A stretch of DNA of 64,000 nt from Pseudodesulfovibrio cashew (GCF_009762795.1 NZ_CP046400.1:2705501-2769500), one strand, 5' to 3'; counted from the first letter of the stretch, positions 25,152-34,202 are shown. Notes: generated by a model from the letters alone, not told the origin. A program made the numbers and translations.

Positions 25152-25868
25152 CTAACTTCGAGTGCTCAGGAGAATCTCTTTTCCCGCCGTGTCGTGGTTG
25201 AAGAGCAGATCAATGACACTTAAGTGAGAGATGAAAGGCAGTCCCTTGCCCTTGTTGAACTGCGCATATTCCGGATGGGTGTAGTCCTGGGTCCGGAATT
25301 CTATGCCGTGAGGACCGAAGTCCGCCTCGCCCGTGTAGGTCGCCGTGGCATTGTTGGCAAGGTAGAAATCCGCACCGATAGCCCCGCAGATGTTGATCAG
25401 CTTCTGTTCTTTCTTTCCGGGAACATCCAGGTCCGAACTCAGGACGAGCTTTGTCCCGATTCCCATTTCTTCACAGAGCCAGCTGATGAGGGCAATATTC
25501 AGGTTCCCGACGGTCATGTTCCGGAACTCGTCCAGCTTTTCACTGATCCTGTCGAACCACGGCGTGAAATACGGCGTGCCCTGGTAGGTATGGCGGATGC
25601 TGTTCAAGTGATTCTGCACCCAGTCGGAGTGCTCTGAGATGCGGACGTCCTTGATGGCCTTCATCTGGTCTTCTTTCACCGCCGGAACAGTAAGCCACTT
25701 GGTATCTTCGGTCGTCGGGCCGCTACGAATGCGGTTTCGGTTCTTCCATTCGCGTTTAATGAACTGGACATCGTCGAGAAAGACAAAGACATCCACGCGG
25801 TCTATCATTTCGAAATAGCCTACCCAAGGCAGGTAATGGGGCTGGCAGATTGCGCAACTCAGGCTCAT
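25152..25868 (-). CDS. WbqC-family protein
   Basis: 238 residues. CAICQPHYLPWVGYFEMIDRV at the start is the WbqC hallmark, with FLDDVQFIKREWKNRNRI and a C-terminal SHLSVIDLLFNHD stretch. WbqC proteins occur in O-antigen and glycolipid clusters next to aminotransferases, and some are thought to make amide or acyl links to amino sugars. The reaction is not settled. The gene begins one base after the stop of the cytidylyltransferase gene, as last gene of the long minus-strand operon. Its 3' end faces the sulfotransferase gene at six bases. Confidence 0.8.
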   Translation of the reverse strand: MSLSCAICQPHYLPWVGYFEMIDRVDVFVFLDDVQFIKREWKNRNRIRSGPTTEDTKWLTVPAVKEDQMKAIKDVRISEHSDWVQNHLNSIRHTYQGTPYFTPWFDRISEKLDEFRNMTVGNLNIALISWLCEEMGIGTKLVLSSDLDVPGKKEQKLINICGAIGADFYLANNATATYTGEADFGPHGIEFRTQDYTHPEYAQFNKGKGLPFISHLSVIDLLFNHDTAGKEILLSTRS

Positions 25869-25869
25869 A

Positions 25870-27279
25870 TTAAATCAGGTCTCCGTTGAGGATGGCCCCT
25901 CTCAGGCGTTGCATGGCCGGGCTCTGCCAGGCCTCCTGGATGGTGCGGGATGTGATGTTGCCCAGGACTTTGTCGCTGGCAGGTGTCTTGATGTCCCCGT
26001 TTTCGGCGAGTTCCAGAATGGTGAACACGGCCTCCTCCGGCGTGAGCGTATTGGGAAAACGGGTCACTTTGCACTCCCTGGCCACATCAAGACTCAGTTC
26101 CCGGTCCAGCCGTTCGCGGCATGGAGCGGGCAGGGTCTCCGGAACCGTGAGCACGGGCGGAAAGAGGGCAGCGTTGTTTGTCTTGAATCCGGGGCGGCTG
26201 GTTGAAGAGACCTTCTCCGCCGCTGGGAGGAAGCGGACACGTTGTCCCACACTGGGCGGGAACCCCGCTGCCGCACGGACGGCCATGCGAACCAGGGCTG
26301 CTTCCAGCAGGAAGGGGCCGAAGGGCGCGTTGGGACCATCGTATTGAAAACAGGCATACGGTTCGTCCAGGTCCCGATGGGTGTAGAGTAGTCTTCCTGC
26401 CACGTCCGGATCGGGGTAGAGCGCGCCGCGCGGGGTGTCCGGCGTTCGGACAGGTTCCTGGTCGGAAATGAGGAGGTCTGCATCCAGGGTGTCGTCAAGG
26501 ACAGTGAAGCCCATACGTTTAAGGACTTCTGTCATGGCTTCCCTGACATCCGTTTCACGAATGTCGAGAGCAATGCGGCAGGCCCGCACCCAGTCGGCCA
26601 GGGCCTGATGCTGGATGGCGACAGGCTTTGCCGCAATCCCCTTTTGGGCAAGGCAAAGCCGTCTGTAGTCCAGGTCGTAGTCCAGGGTGAGGAATAGCTC
26701 GGACAGGCAGAGCGGCTCTGGGGCGAGCTGGTATCGGATGCGGAATGACCCCGTATTGTCGAAACAGAAATTTTCCACGTGTTCGCGGTGCGTTTTTTCG
26801 GTCGCTTCGGTGGTAATTCGGTCCATGGTTCTCATGGTCATGACCACCGCGCCGTATCCGAAGGGATAGGTTCCGAACTCGAACGGCGTGACGATGTCGG
26901 CGTCGTTGTCACATAACTCTCGGACCGCGTCGTCGATGACCGGCGGCATGAGCAGGGGATTGTCCGAGCAGACTCTGACGATGACGTCGGGCCTTTCTGG
27001 CAGGGCGTTTATGGCGTCGGCCATACGGGAGACCACGTCATTTTCGCTGCCCCGCACCACCGACAGGCCTTCCTCAGCAGCTATTTCGGCCAGGATGTCG
27101 TCCAGCGGATTTGTCGTGGTGGCAAAGACGAATTGGTCCACAAGGGCGCATTTTCGGATGCGGTCAAAGACCGAGCGGATGATGTCGGTCTCCCCGAAGG
27201 GCAGGATCATCTTGTCCTTGAGACGGCTGGACCCCATGCGGGCGACGATGACAGCCGCAACTTTTTCCCCATGATGCAT
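25870..27279 (-). CDS. SpsF-like cytidylyltransferase with cysteine-less SPASM-like tail
   Basis: 469 residues, twice the size of a plain SpsF. Residues 1-235 are a nucleotidyltransferase with VAAVIVARMGSSRLKDKMI, the sugar-nucleotide signature, and VRVCSDNPLLMPPVIDDA. Residues 240-410 are unassigned. The last 55 residues read like the end of a SPASM domain (ENGDIKTPASDKVLGNITSR, then IQEAWQSPAMQRLRGAI), but with no iron-sulfur cysteines. It probably activates a nonulosonate-like sugar with CMP. Its start overlaps the stop of the PseG-like gene by one base. See the finding on its relation to the radical SAM gene at 30380. Confidence 0.75.
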   Translation of the reverse strand: MHHGEKVAAVIVARMGSSRLKDKMILPFGETDIIRSVFDRIRKCALVDQFVFATTTNPLDDILAEIAAEEGLSVVRGSENDVVSRMADAINALPERPDVIVRVCSDNPLLMPPVIDDAVRELCDNDADIVTPFEFGTYPFGYGAVVMTMRTMDRITTEATEKTHREHVENFCFDNTGSFRIRYQLAPEPLCLSELFLTLDYDLDYRRLCLAQKGIAAKPVAIQHQALADWVRACRIALDIRETDVREAMTEVLKRMGFTVLDDTLDADLLISDQEPVRTPDTPRGALYPDPDVAGRLLYTHRDLDEPYACFQYDGPNAPFGPFLLEAALVRMAVRAAAGFPPSVGQRVRFLPAAEKVSSTSRPGFKTNNAALFPPVLTVPETLPAPCRERLDRELSLDVARECKVTRFPNTLTPEEAVFTILELAENGDIKTPASDKVLGNITSRTIQEAWQSPAMQRLRGAILNGDLI

Positions 27280-28295
27280 TATACTGTTTCCTCGCCGAAA
27301 AGGAGATCCAGGACGCGGTCAGAGCCTTTCCCGTCAACGGCCTTGAGGGCCGCTTCCACAGTTTGTTGGCGACTTCCCATGGGCAGGAGCTGCGTTATCA
27401 GCGATGCGAGTTCATCCGGCGTGGTGAATCCCATGTATCCGGCGGAGGCCATGCCCGCCTTGGCATGAAATTCTTCTGCGAGGGGAATCTGGTGCCATTG
27501 GGTGGCGATCATGATCGCCGGGGTCCTGGTTATGGCGGACTCCAGTTTGAGATAGCCAGCGCTGACGATGGCCAGGTCGGAGTTGAAGAGCATCTCGTCC
27601 ATGTTGTCCACCCGTCCGAGAATTTTTGCCTCGGGCAGGATGGCCTGGAGGTCCTCGCCTAATCTGGTGGCTGCGGGGCCGAGGATGAAGGTCGGAGTGA
27701 CCTGCGGAAACCGGGCCAGGGCGTGCGCTGCCTTGAGATAGGCCACATCATAGCGACCGCCGCCGAAGGCGACCAAGGCGGTGCGCACCTCACTGTTGAG
27801 GGCGCGTTCCTTTCCGATGTAGCGGCGGTAGGCCGGAGCGAACATGAAATAGTCGTATCCGGTTTCGAACCGAGTCGCTGGCGAGCTGATCGAAATATTG
27901 CCGAAGCTAGGCAGGTCCTGGCCGCAGATTACCAGGTCGCACTCGTAGGTGTGGTCCAGCAGGTCGTCGAACACCACGACCTTGTCGGCGAATCGCTTCA
28001 ACAGGCGCTGGCGCAGGTGATGGCATTCCAGCATTTCCATTATCACCAGGTCGAAGCGGCCAAGGGCTTCGAGGGCTGCGCCTTCGTCCTCCAGGGAGAC
28101 TTCGTCAGGCAGGCCCGTGACAGGGTAGCCCCGGCTCTCAATGAACGCGGGCACCTCTTTCGGGCCTTCCACCAGGAAGTGTATGTCCGTTTCACCCCGC
28201 TCCTTGCAGAGATCGGCGAAGGCAGCCAGCCTGAAGACGTTGCCCCATCCCTGGGTCGGGCCGCCGCGGGTGCGGAAAAGAATCCTGTTTGCCAT
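27279..28295 (-). CDS. PseG-like protein (UDP-sugar hydrolase or glycosyltransferase fold)
   Basis: 338 residues with the GT-B type fold of PseG/MurG. The start RILFRTRGGPTQGWGNVFRLAAFADLC corresponds to the PseG GxGHxxR motif, but the His proposed as catalytic in Campylobacter PseG is Asn here. The second half has VAFGGGRYDVAYLKAAHALARF and the acceptor-domain end LAIVSAGYLKLESAITRTPAIMI. The position between NeuB-like and SpsF-like genes fits pseudaminate-type synthesis, but the residue change leaves activity uncertain. Stop and start overlap the downstream gene. Confidence 0.72.
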   Translation of the reverse strand: MANRILFRTRGGPTQGWGNVFRLAAFADLCKERGETDIHFLVEGPKEVPAFIESRGYPVTGLPDEVSLEDEGAALEALGRFDLVIMEMLECHHLRQRLLKRFADKVVVFDDLLDHTYECDLVICGQDLPSFGNISISSPATRFETGYDYFMFAPAYRRYIGKERALNSEVRTALVAFGGGRYDVAYLKAAHALARFPQVTPTFILGPAATRLGEDLQAILPEAKILGRVDNMDEMLFNSDLAIVSAGYLKLESAITRTPAIMIATQWHQIPLAEEFHAKAGMASAGYMGFTTPDELASLITQLLPMGSRQQTVEAALKAVDGKGSDRVLDLLFGEETV

Positions 28296-29156
28296 CTAGT
28301 CCGTGTGCCTTCTGAAGTCGTACATGTACTCCTCGGCCTCGCATTTGACCACTTCCTGTCCCATGACCCGTTCCGCCTGGCGCACCTTGAACACCATTTC
28401 CTTGAGTTCGTTGGGCGTGAGGGAGAAGAAGTTGTCGGACTCGCGCAGCTTCTGGTTCACGGTGAAGTGCTTTTCGATCATGTTCGCGCCTGCGGCAACG
28501 GCCAGGGGAGGGACGTAGGTGCCGTGGGTGTGGTCCGAATGACCGACGGGCCAGTCGTAGCGTTCCCTGAGGGCATGTATGGTCCAGAGGTTGGTGTCCT
28601 TGCGCTGGGCCGGATAGGATGAAGTCGTGTGCAGGATGACCGGTTCGGCACCGTGCTCGGTGATGATCTTGATCGCCTCGTCCACTTCCTCGTTGGTGGC
28701 CATGCCACGGGTGAAGACCACGGGCTTGCCCTTGGACGCCACATGTCTGAGCAGGACCTTGTTGACCAGTTCGAAGGCCGCGATCTTGTAGCCCACGGAG
28801 CCGAGGGACTCAGCGAAGTCCGCGCTGTCCGGATCAAAGGCCGAGGTGAAGACCGTCGCGCCTAGGGACTTGGCGTATTCCCAGAGCTCCGCTTCCTGGT
28901 CCCGGGTGAACTCCCATTCCTTGAGCCATTTGATGAACATCTTGCCCTTGGGGTTCTTGATCGGGTCGTATCGCTTTTCCGCGATGTAAGTCTGGAACTT
29001 CAGCAGATCCGCGCCGCTTTCAACGGCGGCGGCTATCATTTCCTTCATGCGGCCGAAGTCGCCAAGGTGGTTGACGCCGAGTTCGGCGACGATGGTCACC
29101 GGGTGGCCGTCACCTACGGTGAAGTTGCCTAGTTGGACGGATTTTCTCGGTTTCAT
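28296..29156 (-). CDS. N-acetylneuraminate synthase family protein (NeuB/PseI/SpsE-like)
   Basis: 286 residues. It is a TIM-barrel sugar-PEP condensing enzyme: TIVAELGVNHLGDFGRMKEM near residue 20, DLLKFQTYIAEKR, PVGHSDHTHGTYV near residue 205 and MIEKHFTVNQKLRESDN near residue 238 are NeuB motifs. The C-terminal antifreeze-like SAF domain of sialate synthases (about 60 residues) is missing. It should condense phosphoenolpyruvate with a six-carbon amino sugar to a nonulosonate. It directly precedes the PseG-like gene by one base. Confidence 0.82.
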   Translation of the reverse strand: MKPRKSVQLGNFTVGDGHPVTIVAELGVNHLGDFGRMKEMIAAAVESGADLLKFQTYIAEKRYDPIKNPKGKMFIKWLKEWEFTRDQEAELWEYAKSLGATVFTSAFDPDSADFAESLGSVGYKIAAFELVNKVLLRHVASKGKPVVFTRGMATNEEVDEAIKIITEHGAEPVILHTTSSYPAQRKDTNLWTIHALRERYDWPVGHSDHTHGTYVPPLAVAAGANMIEKHFTVNQKLRESDNFFSLTPNELKEMVFKVRQAERVMGQEVVKCEAEEYMYDFRRHTD

Positions 29157-29351
29157 GATGGTCCCTCGCTTTTTCAGGACTGAGCGTTGTGGTTTCCAAT
29201 CCTACCTGACTCACATCGTTTGTGGCACGGTGCTGACTAGCAATAGTCTGAAACGTAAACAGGCGCAGTACGTTCCGCTTTTTGGGCATATCCAGCGGAG
29301 TAGAACTGGCCCTGTTTTTAGTAGGCTCTGTATGGTAGCCCGTTTTGAAGG

Positions 29352-29394
29352 CGGAGTCTGCACCAGGCTTTGCGTTCGCCTGGTGCGGACTCCG
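29352..29394. repeat. Large inverted repeat downstream of epimerase gene
   Basis: A 17-bp stem (29352-29368 with 29378-29394, one G-T pair) and 9-base loop, 12 bases past the epimerase stop. There is no U-run on the minus strand (CCTTCAAAAC), so it is not a textbook terminator. It may stabilise the mRNA 3' end or cause Rho-assisted ending between two parts of the minus-strand cluster. The rest of the 249-base gap (29157-29405) holds no credible gene and probably the promoter of the NeuB-like gene. Confidence 0.6.
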
Positions 29395-29405
29395 TTGCTG
29401 TCGTT

Positions 29406-30359
29406 CTATTTTTCAGCAGCCTTTGCTTTCATGTAGGCGAAGGTCTTTTCCAGGCCGTCTTCCAGAGTCGTGGTCGGCACCCAGCCGGTGAACTTCTCGA
29501 GCTTGGAAACGTCGGGAACGCGGCGGTCGATATCCTCGTAGGATTTGCCGTAGTATTCGGCGTGCGTCATGTATTCCAGATCGATGGGCTTGTCGCTGAC
29601 CTTCTGGACGGCCTTTGCGAATTCGAGGATGGAGGTTTCCACCGGGTTGCCCACATTGAAGATCTCGTTGAAGCACTTCTCGTCGTGGATGAGCCTGTCA
29701 AAGGCATCCACCACGTCGTCGATGTAGGTGAAGGAACGGGTCTGTGAGCCGTCACCGTGCACGATCAGGTTTTTGCCCTGGAGCGCGTTCTCGAGGTAGT
29801 TGGCGACCACGCGGCCTCTAAGTCGGGGGCCATAGACGTTGAAGAGGCGGACGATGACGGAGTCCAGTTCCTTGGCGTGAGCACAGGCCATCAGGTAGTG
29901 CTCCAGAATGGCCTTGGAAGAGGAGTAGCACCAGCGGTTGGTGGAAGTGGGGCCGAGGACGCGGTTATCCGTTTCCTTGAAGGGCACGTTGGGGTTGTTG
30001 CCGTATATCTCCGAAGTGGAGGTCAGGAAGAAGAGCTTGCCGGTCAGGCGGCACATCTCGATCAGCTTGATGCCGACGAAGGCGGTGATGTCGATGACCT
30101 TGCGCGGAGTTTTGACGTATTGATCGGGCTCGGCAATGCCGGCAATGTGGCAGACGTAGTCGGCCATGTCCACGCAACGTTTCAGAATATCATCGTTTTT
30201 TACGGTATCCTGAACAAAGGTGAAATTGTCGTAATCCAGCAGGTGCGGGGCATGGGGGCCGAGGTCGAGGCCGATAACCTTGGCGCCTTTCTTAAGAAGC
30301 AATTCACTGAAATGAGAACCGACGAAGCCCATGGCTCCGGTAACAAAGTACGTTTTCAT
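29406..30359 (-). CDS. NAD-dependent sugar epimerase/dehydratase
   Basis: 317 residues, extended short-chain dehydrogenase. FVTGAMGFVGSHFSELLLKKG is the Rossmann GxxGxxG motif. The catalytic triad is LTSTSEIYG and WCYSSSKAILEHY (YxxxK near residue 145). It acts on a nucleotide-linked sugar, for example 4,6-dehydration or 4-epimerisation; the exact reaction cannot be told. ATG 30359 starts directly at the motif, and an in-frame ATG at 30419 is inside the upstream gene. It lies 20 bases after the radical SAM gene. Confidence 0.82.
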   Translation of the reverse strand: MKTYFVTGAMGFVGSHFSELLLKKGAKVIGLDLGPHAPHLLDYDNFTFVQDTVKNDDILKRCVDMADYVCHIAGIAEPDQYVKTPRKVIDITAFVGIKLIEMCRLTGKLFFLTSTSEIYGNNPNVPFKETDNRVLGPTSTNRWCYSSSKAILEHYLMACAHAKELDSVIVRLFNVYGPRLRGRVVANYLENALQGKNLIVHGDGSQTRSFTYIDDVVDAFDRLIHDEKCFNEIFNVGNPVETSILEFAKAVQKVSDKPIDLEYMTHAEYYGKSYEDIDRRVPDVSKLEKFTGWVPTTTLEDGLEKTFAYMKAKAAEK

Positions 30360-30379
30360 AATGTTATTCCGTTGAGGTG

Positions 30380-31915
30380 TTATAATGTATTGACGACTTT
30401 CTCGTAACCCAGTTCCCACGGGCTTCCGGCCCAGTCGGCGCAGTCGCCGCAGGCGGTTACGGTCTTGAAAGCCAAGTTGAGATGCTCCATACGCGCCCGG
30501 TGATAATACTCTGAGTGCCAGGCGTCAAATATCGAAGTTTCACCCAGGGAGCGGTAGGAGGTCTTGTTCTCCCAGTCGATGGGACAGGCTTTGAGCACGC
30601 CGTCGTAATTGATGACGATCCGCCTGAAAAAGTGAGGGCAGGGCCAGCGGCGTTGGATCTCGGCGTCAGCCCGGGGGGTATCCACCAGATTGACGTTGGA
30701 GATGAGTTCCCTGACCAGCACTTTGTTGACCTTGGGCTCCCAATATTCCCTGAAGGCGTCCACTTCGTGCAGGTTGCCTTCCTGCTTGACGTAGCTGACC
30801 ATGACCTTCATTTCCGGACGTTGTTCACGGGCCAGTTCTATGAACCGGTTCACATTTTCATAGGTCTTCTTGAAGGAAAGGCCAACGCGGATGTTTTTGT
30901 ATGTCTCCTCGGTGGCTGCGTCGAGGGAAAAGTCGACCATGAAGATGCCGCTGTCAATGACTTTCTGGGCCATTTCTTCGGTCATCAATGAGCCGTTTGT
31001 CGTCAGACCGACCGGGCCGACGTTCTTGGCTCCGCAGTAATTCAGCATTTCAATGATGTCCGGGTGCAGGAGCGGCTCACCGTCGGCGGTAATGCGTACG
31101 AAGTTCAGAGGCTTGTCCGTGCATTCGTTCACGACCTGCTTGAAGTATTCCAGGGGGAGGTGGCGTTTGGCGCCCCTTTTTTCCGGGAATACCGTGGAGT
31201 GCGGACAATGCACGCATTTTGCGTTGCAGACGTTGGTCACGTCGAACATTACGTATGTGGGGAAGTCGGCGCACTCCTTGGATTCAAAGCCGAAACCGGC
31301 GGGCATGAGCCGTTCGTCCACAAAGGCGCTCTCTGTCGATGCCTCATATTTGGGCGGTGCCACTTTCGTGGCTCTGGCCTTGAAGCTTTCGAGAGATGGT
31401 GACGTCGGCATTTCCTCGAAGAAGGGGTGACCAGCCTGGTAGCGACTTTCTGCAAGAGACGTCTCGAAGTCCGTCAGGGGACGCGCATCATATCGGCATA
31501 TGAATTTCAAGGGGTTTGCAAGGATATGTGCAACGAGTTCTTCCGGTCCCTGTGTCCAAGAGCGGATTTCGTCGTTCTGCAGGGATAAAGCGCGGCAACC
31601 CATGCCGACGGGCAGGCGGCAGTGTTCGAACTGGGTGAAGTAGTCCCAGCCGGTTCCAGCCTGCTCCAGACCATCGGTAACGATTGCGGGGTCGAAATAC
31701 CATTGATTGGGGTTAATGAAGATGATGGTCGAGACGTCATTGCTCTTCGCGAACATCTGGACATCATTCCAGTTTGAGCAGACAGGGAGTCCTGTGGCGC
31801 CTGGGATTTCTCCCCAAGTGGCAACCGGACCGATTTGCTGAGCAGCTTGAACCCAAGCTGTGGAAGGAATAGCCGTATTGGGAGTGTCAACGGTTGGAAC
31901 TATGAGTATCATCAT
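30380..31915 (-). CDS. Radical SAM/SPASM protein with N-terminal cytidylyltransferase-like domain
   Basis: 511 residues. The radical SAM motif VTNVCNAKCVHCPHS has its ligands at Cys230, Cys234 and Cys237. The SPASM region near the end retains cysteines (KACPIDWEN and TACGDCADW). Residues 1-150 appear to be a worn-down SpsF-like domain: FINPNQWYFDPAIVTDGLEQ and LPVGMGCRALS line up with the later half of the transferase at 25870, while the ARMGSSRLxxK signature is lost. It may alter a sugar by radical chemistry while holding a nucleotide-sugar (inference). The start MMILIV is chosen where homology begins. Confidence 0.78.
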   Translation of the reverse strand: MMILIVPTVDTPNTAIPSTAWVQAAQQIGPVATWGEIPGATGLPVCSNWNDVQMFAKSNDVSTIIFINPNQWYFDPAIVTDGLEQAGTGWDYFTQFEHCRLPVGMGCRALSLQNDEIRSWTQGPEELVAHILANPLKFICRYDARPLTDFETSLAESRYQAGHPFFEEMPTSPSLESFKARATKVAPPKYEASTESAFVDERLMPAGFGFESKECADFPTYVMFDVTNVCNAKCVHCPHSTVFPEKRGAKRHLPLEYFKQVVNECTDKPLNFVRITADGEPLLHPDIIEMLNYCGAKNVGPVGLTTNGSLMTEEMAQKVIDSGIFMVDFSLDAATEETYKNIRVGLSFKKTYENVNRFIELAREQRPEMKVMVSYVKQEGNLHEVDAFREYWEPKVNKVLVRELISNVNLVDTPRADAEIQRRWPCPHFFRRIVINYDGVLKACPIDWENKTSYRSLGETSIFDAWHSEYYHRARMEHLNLAFKTVTACGDCADWAGSPWELGYEKVVNTL

Positions 31916-31981
31916 TGTCGTATCTTTTTGTTGATGTTGTATGAGCCCGTCGGCTAGCACGGAGACGTGAGGCTGGCAAGC

Positions 31982-32959
31982 TTAGTCTTGCAGGCCATGC
32001 CGCCTGGCGCGAAAGACGAGAAGGTAAATGCTCCACGTGATGCCTGTGGTGATGACATAGGCGGACAACAGCAGGCAGCGAATGCCGAGAGTCAGGGCAG
32101 CGGCTACCTGCGGCGTAAGGCCGTTGTTTACCATGATTCCCATCCAGGTCCAATCGAGTGCTCCCAAACCTCCGGGCATCTGGCTCAATATCCCGGCAAG
32201 TTCGGCACTGGGAGCTCCCCAAAATGCAATGAGGCTCATGTTGGTGAACCCGTAAGCCATGATGATGGCGGTGTAAAAGAGGGCGCTTGTTGTGAATTTG
32301 GCGGTACTGAGCAGAAACAGTTTTCTTGCAAGAGCAGGATTGAGAATGCCGGTCCGTTGAAGTCCAATACATTTTTCGCGAAGAGGCCCCGGCACCAGCT
32401 TGAGTTTGCCCATGAGTGAGGCGATCCAGATTACAATGCCCAGGAACAGTGGCATGAGCAGAATGATTGCAATAACTCCAAGCAGGAAGCAGAGCACAGA
32501 GGTCATCCATTGCATCTTGAAGAAGAAATGAAGGAGTCCCGAGAATACGAGCAGACCCAGAGCAATCAGGTCGAACCCCTGATCCCATAGAAAGAGCCCT
32601 GTGGTCTTGGCGATAGGCATGACTTCCCTTCGTTTCATGGCAAAGGCACGGGTTGCCGCATTGGCAAGGGTCATCGGAAGAGCTTGCCCCATGAACACTG
32701 CAAGGCAGACATATCTGAAATAGTATAACAGTCCTAATCGCTTTGTGCTCTGGGCCTCTGTGACGAGCTGCCATTTGAGGGCTGATAAAAGGAAGACACA
32801 GGACAGGAGGGCGAGACAGAGAAGGACCAGTGCAGGATTAAGAGACTGGATGGTGTTTCTGAAGTCACTCCAAGTGAGTCCGGCGTGGTGAAAGATCAGC
32901 CCAAAAAGGAACGTCCCTATCAGGAAGAGAGGAAGGGCGATGAGCCAGCGCCGGGTCAT
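31982..32959 (-). CDS. Lysylphosphatidylglycerol-synthase-type flippase (UPF0104)
   Basis: 325 residues with about eight membrane helices, of the MprF N-terminal/UPF0104 type. The signatures are LPMTLANAATRAFAMKRR near residue 95 and LSQMPGGLGALDWTW near residue 265. Members transport lipid-linked compounds or phospholipids across the inner membrane. In this glycan operon it may flip a lipid-linked glycan, since no Wzx was seen. It overlaps the upstream GT4 gene stop by four bases. Confidence 0.78.
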   Translation of the reverse strand: MTRRWLIALPLFLIGTFLFGLIFHHAGLTWSDFRNTIQSLNPALVLLCLALLSCVFLLSALKWQLVTEAQSTKRLGLLYYFRYVCLAVFMGQALPMTLANAATRAFAMKRREVMPIAKTTGLFLWDQGFDLIALGLLVFSGLLHFFFKMQWMTSVLCFLLGVIAIILLMPLFLGIVIWIASLMGKLKLVPGPLREKCIGLQRTGILNPALARKLFLLSTAKFTTSALFYTAIIMAYGFTNMSLIAFWGAPSAELAGILSQMPGGLGALDWTWMGIMVNNGLTPQVAAALTLGIRCLLLSAYVITTGITWSIYLLVFRARRHGLQD

Positions 32960-34182
32960 TGTGCTTCTTTGCCCGCCAATGACGAATACAAAGCGAGATG
33001 TCGGTCGGTTACAAGGTCCCAGTTGAATGTCTTTTGGGCCAAATCCTGTGAGTTTTTCCCTATGGTTTCTGCCAACTCGGGATTATCGAACAGCTTGACC
33101 AGGGCTTTTGCTATATGCTGCTCCGGGTCTTTGTGCGGAATGATGACGATGTTTTCCCAGTCCTTCAGGACTCCTTTGCCGTAGGCATTGATATCCAGCA
33201 TTCCCATTACCGGTTTCCCCATAAACATCGCTTCGATGTTGGCGTTCGCCAAGGAGTTTCTTCCCTCGGGATCAAGATCAAACCACATGGAGTGGAGATC
33301 GCAGAGTTTCAGGAAGGCAGGGATCAGGTGGTGCGGTTGCTTCCCCGTGAAAATGACCTCTTTTTCGAGGCCAAGTTCCGCAACGAGGTCGAGCGTGGGT
33401 TGGTAGTTCCTTGCGCCGATGATGATCAAACGTGACTCCGGGTGGGTTCTGAGCACTTTGGCAAAGCCGCGAATCAGGGAAAGCCGATTGCGCAAATGAT
33501 GCAGGTGACCGACGGAGAGGATGACTTTTTTCCCATGGAGTTGGTATTTGTCTCGGAGGGCATCCACATCTGCAGCGGAGGGTTGTTGAGGGAGGTCTAT
33601 GGCGAGCGGAATGAGTGTGCCGTCTTCGCGTCCAAACCGTGAAGCGAGGTACCTGGTGCAAGAGTTGTCCAGATCAACCACGGCATCTGCTTTGGATACC
33701 ATGCAGTATCTGAGAAAAGTGGCGTCGATTGCTCCCAGCACGCCATTGTAGAAGGGGTTCGGATGACGGATGATGGAGTGGATCGTCAGAGCCAATGGAA
33801 GTTTCAGCCGGTTGGCAAGATAGGCGCCATTGAGGGCCATGTCGAACATGTGGTTGTGAACATGGATGAGTTGGCAGTTGTTTTCCCTCAGCTTCTTGCG
33901 CATGAAGGATATGTTTTTGGGAAACATGGTCATGCTGATCCATGGGAAATTGACAGCAATGGGGAGCTTTGGGAATTTGAAGCACGGGAGTCTGTAGACG
34001 TCAATCCCGTCCATGTTTTCGTGTTCGGGAGCGTCCTTGCTGACATGTGCTGTAAAAACGGTGACAGCTACGCCCCGCTCAACAAGTTTATTCGCTAATG
34101 TGCTGGAATGAATGGACGAACCTGTTGCCAAGGGAGGGAACAGGTTCGTCATCATTGCCACTGAGTGGATGGATTGAGTCAT
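32956..34182 (-). CDS. Glycosyltransferase family 4
   Basis: 408 residues, GT-B fold. SVAMMTNLFPPLATGSSIHSS is the N-terminal glycine-containing loop, HVHNHMFDMALNG follows, and the C-terminal donor site is GRNSLANANIEAMFMGKPVMG near residue 320 (the E-x7-E type motif). It adds a sugar from a nucleotide donor to a lipid-linked or LPS acceptor in the cytosol. It is embedded in the minus-strand glycan operon with its stop overlapping the flippase-like gene start. Confidence 0.85.
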   Translation of the reverse strand: MTQSIHSVAMMTNLFPPLATGSSIHSSTLANKLVERGVAVTVFTAHVSKDAPEHENMDGIDVYRLPCFKFPKLPIAVNFPWISMTMFPKNISFMRKKLRENNCQLIHVHNHMFDMALNGAYLANRLKLPLALTIHSIIRHPNPFYNGVLGAIDATFLRYCMVSKADAVVDLDNSCTRYLASRFGREDGTLIPLAIDLPQQPSAADVDALRDKYQLHGKKVILSVGHLHHLRNRLSLIRGFAKVLRTHPESRLIIIGARNYQPTLDLVAELGLEKEVIFTGKQPHHLIPAFLKLCDLHSMWFDLDPEGRNSLANANIEAMFMGKPVMGMLDINAYGKGVLKDWENIVIIPHKDPEQHIAKALVKLFDNPELAETIGKNSQDLAQKTFNWDLVTDRHLALYSSLAGKEAQ

Positions 34183-34202
34183 TGTCGTCTGATAAACAGT
34201 TA

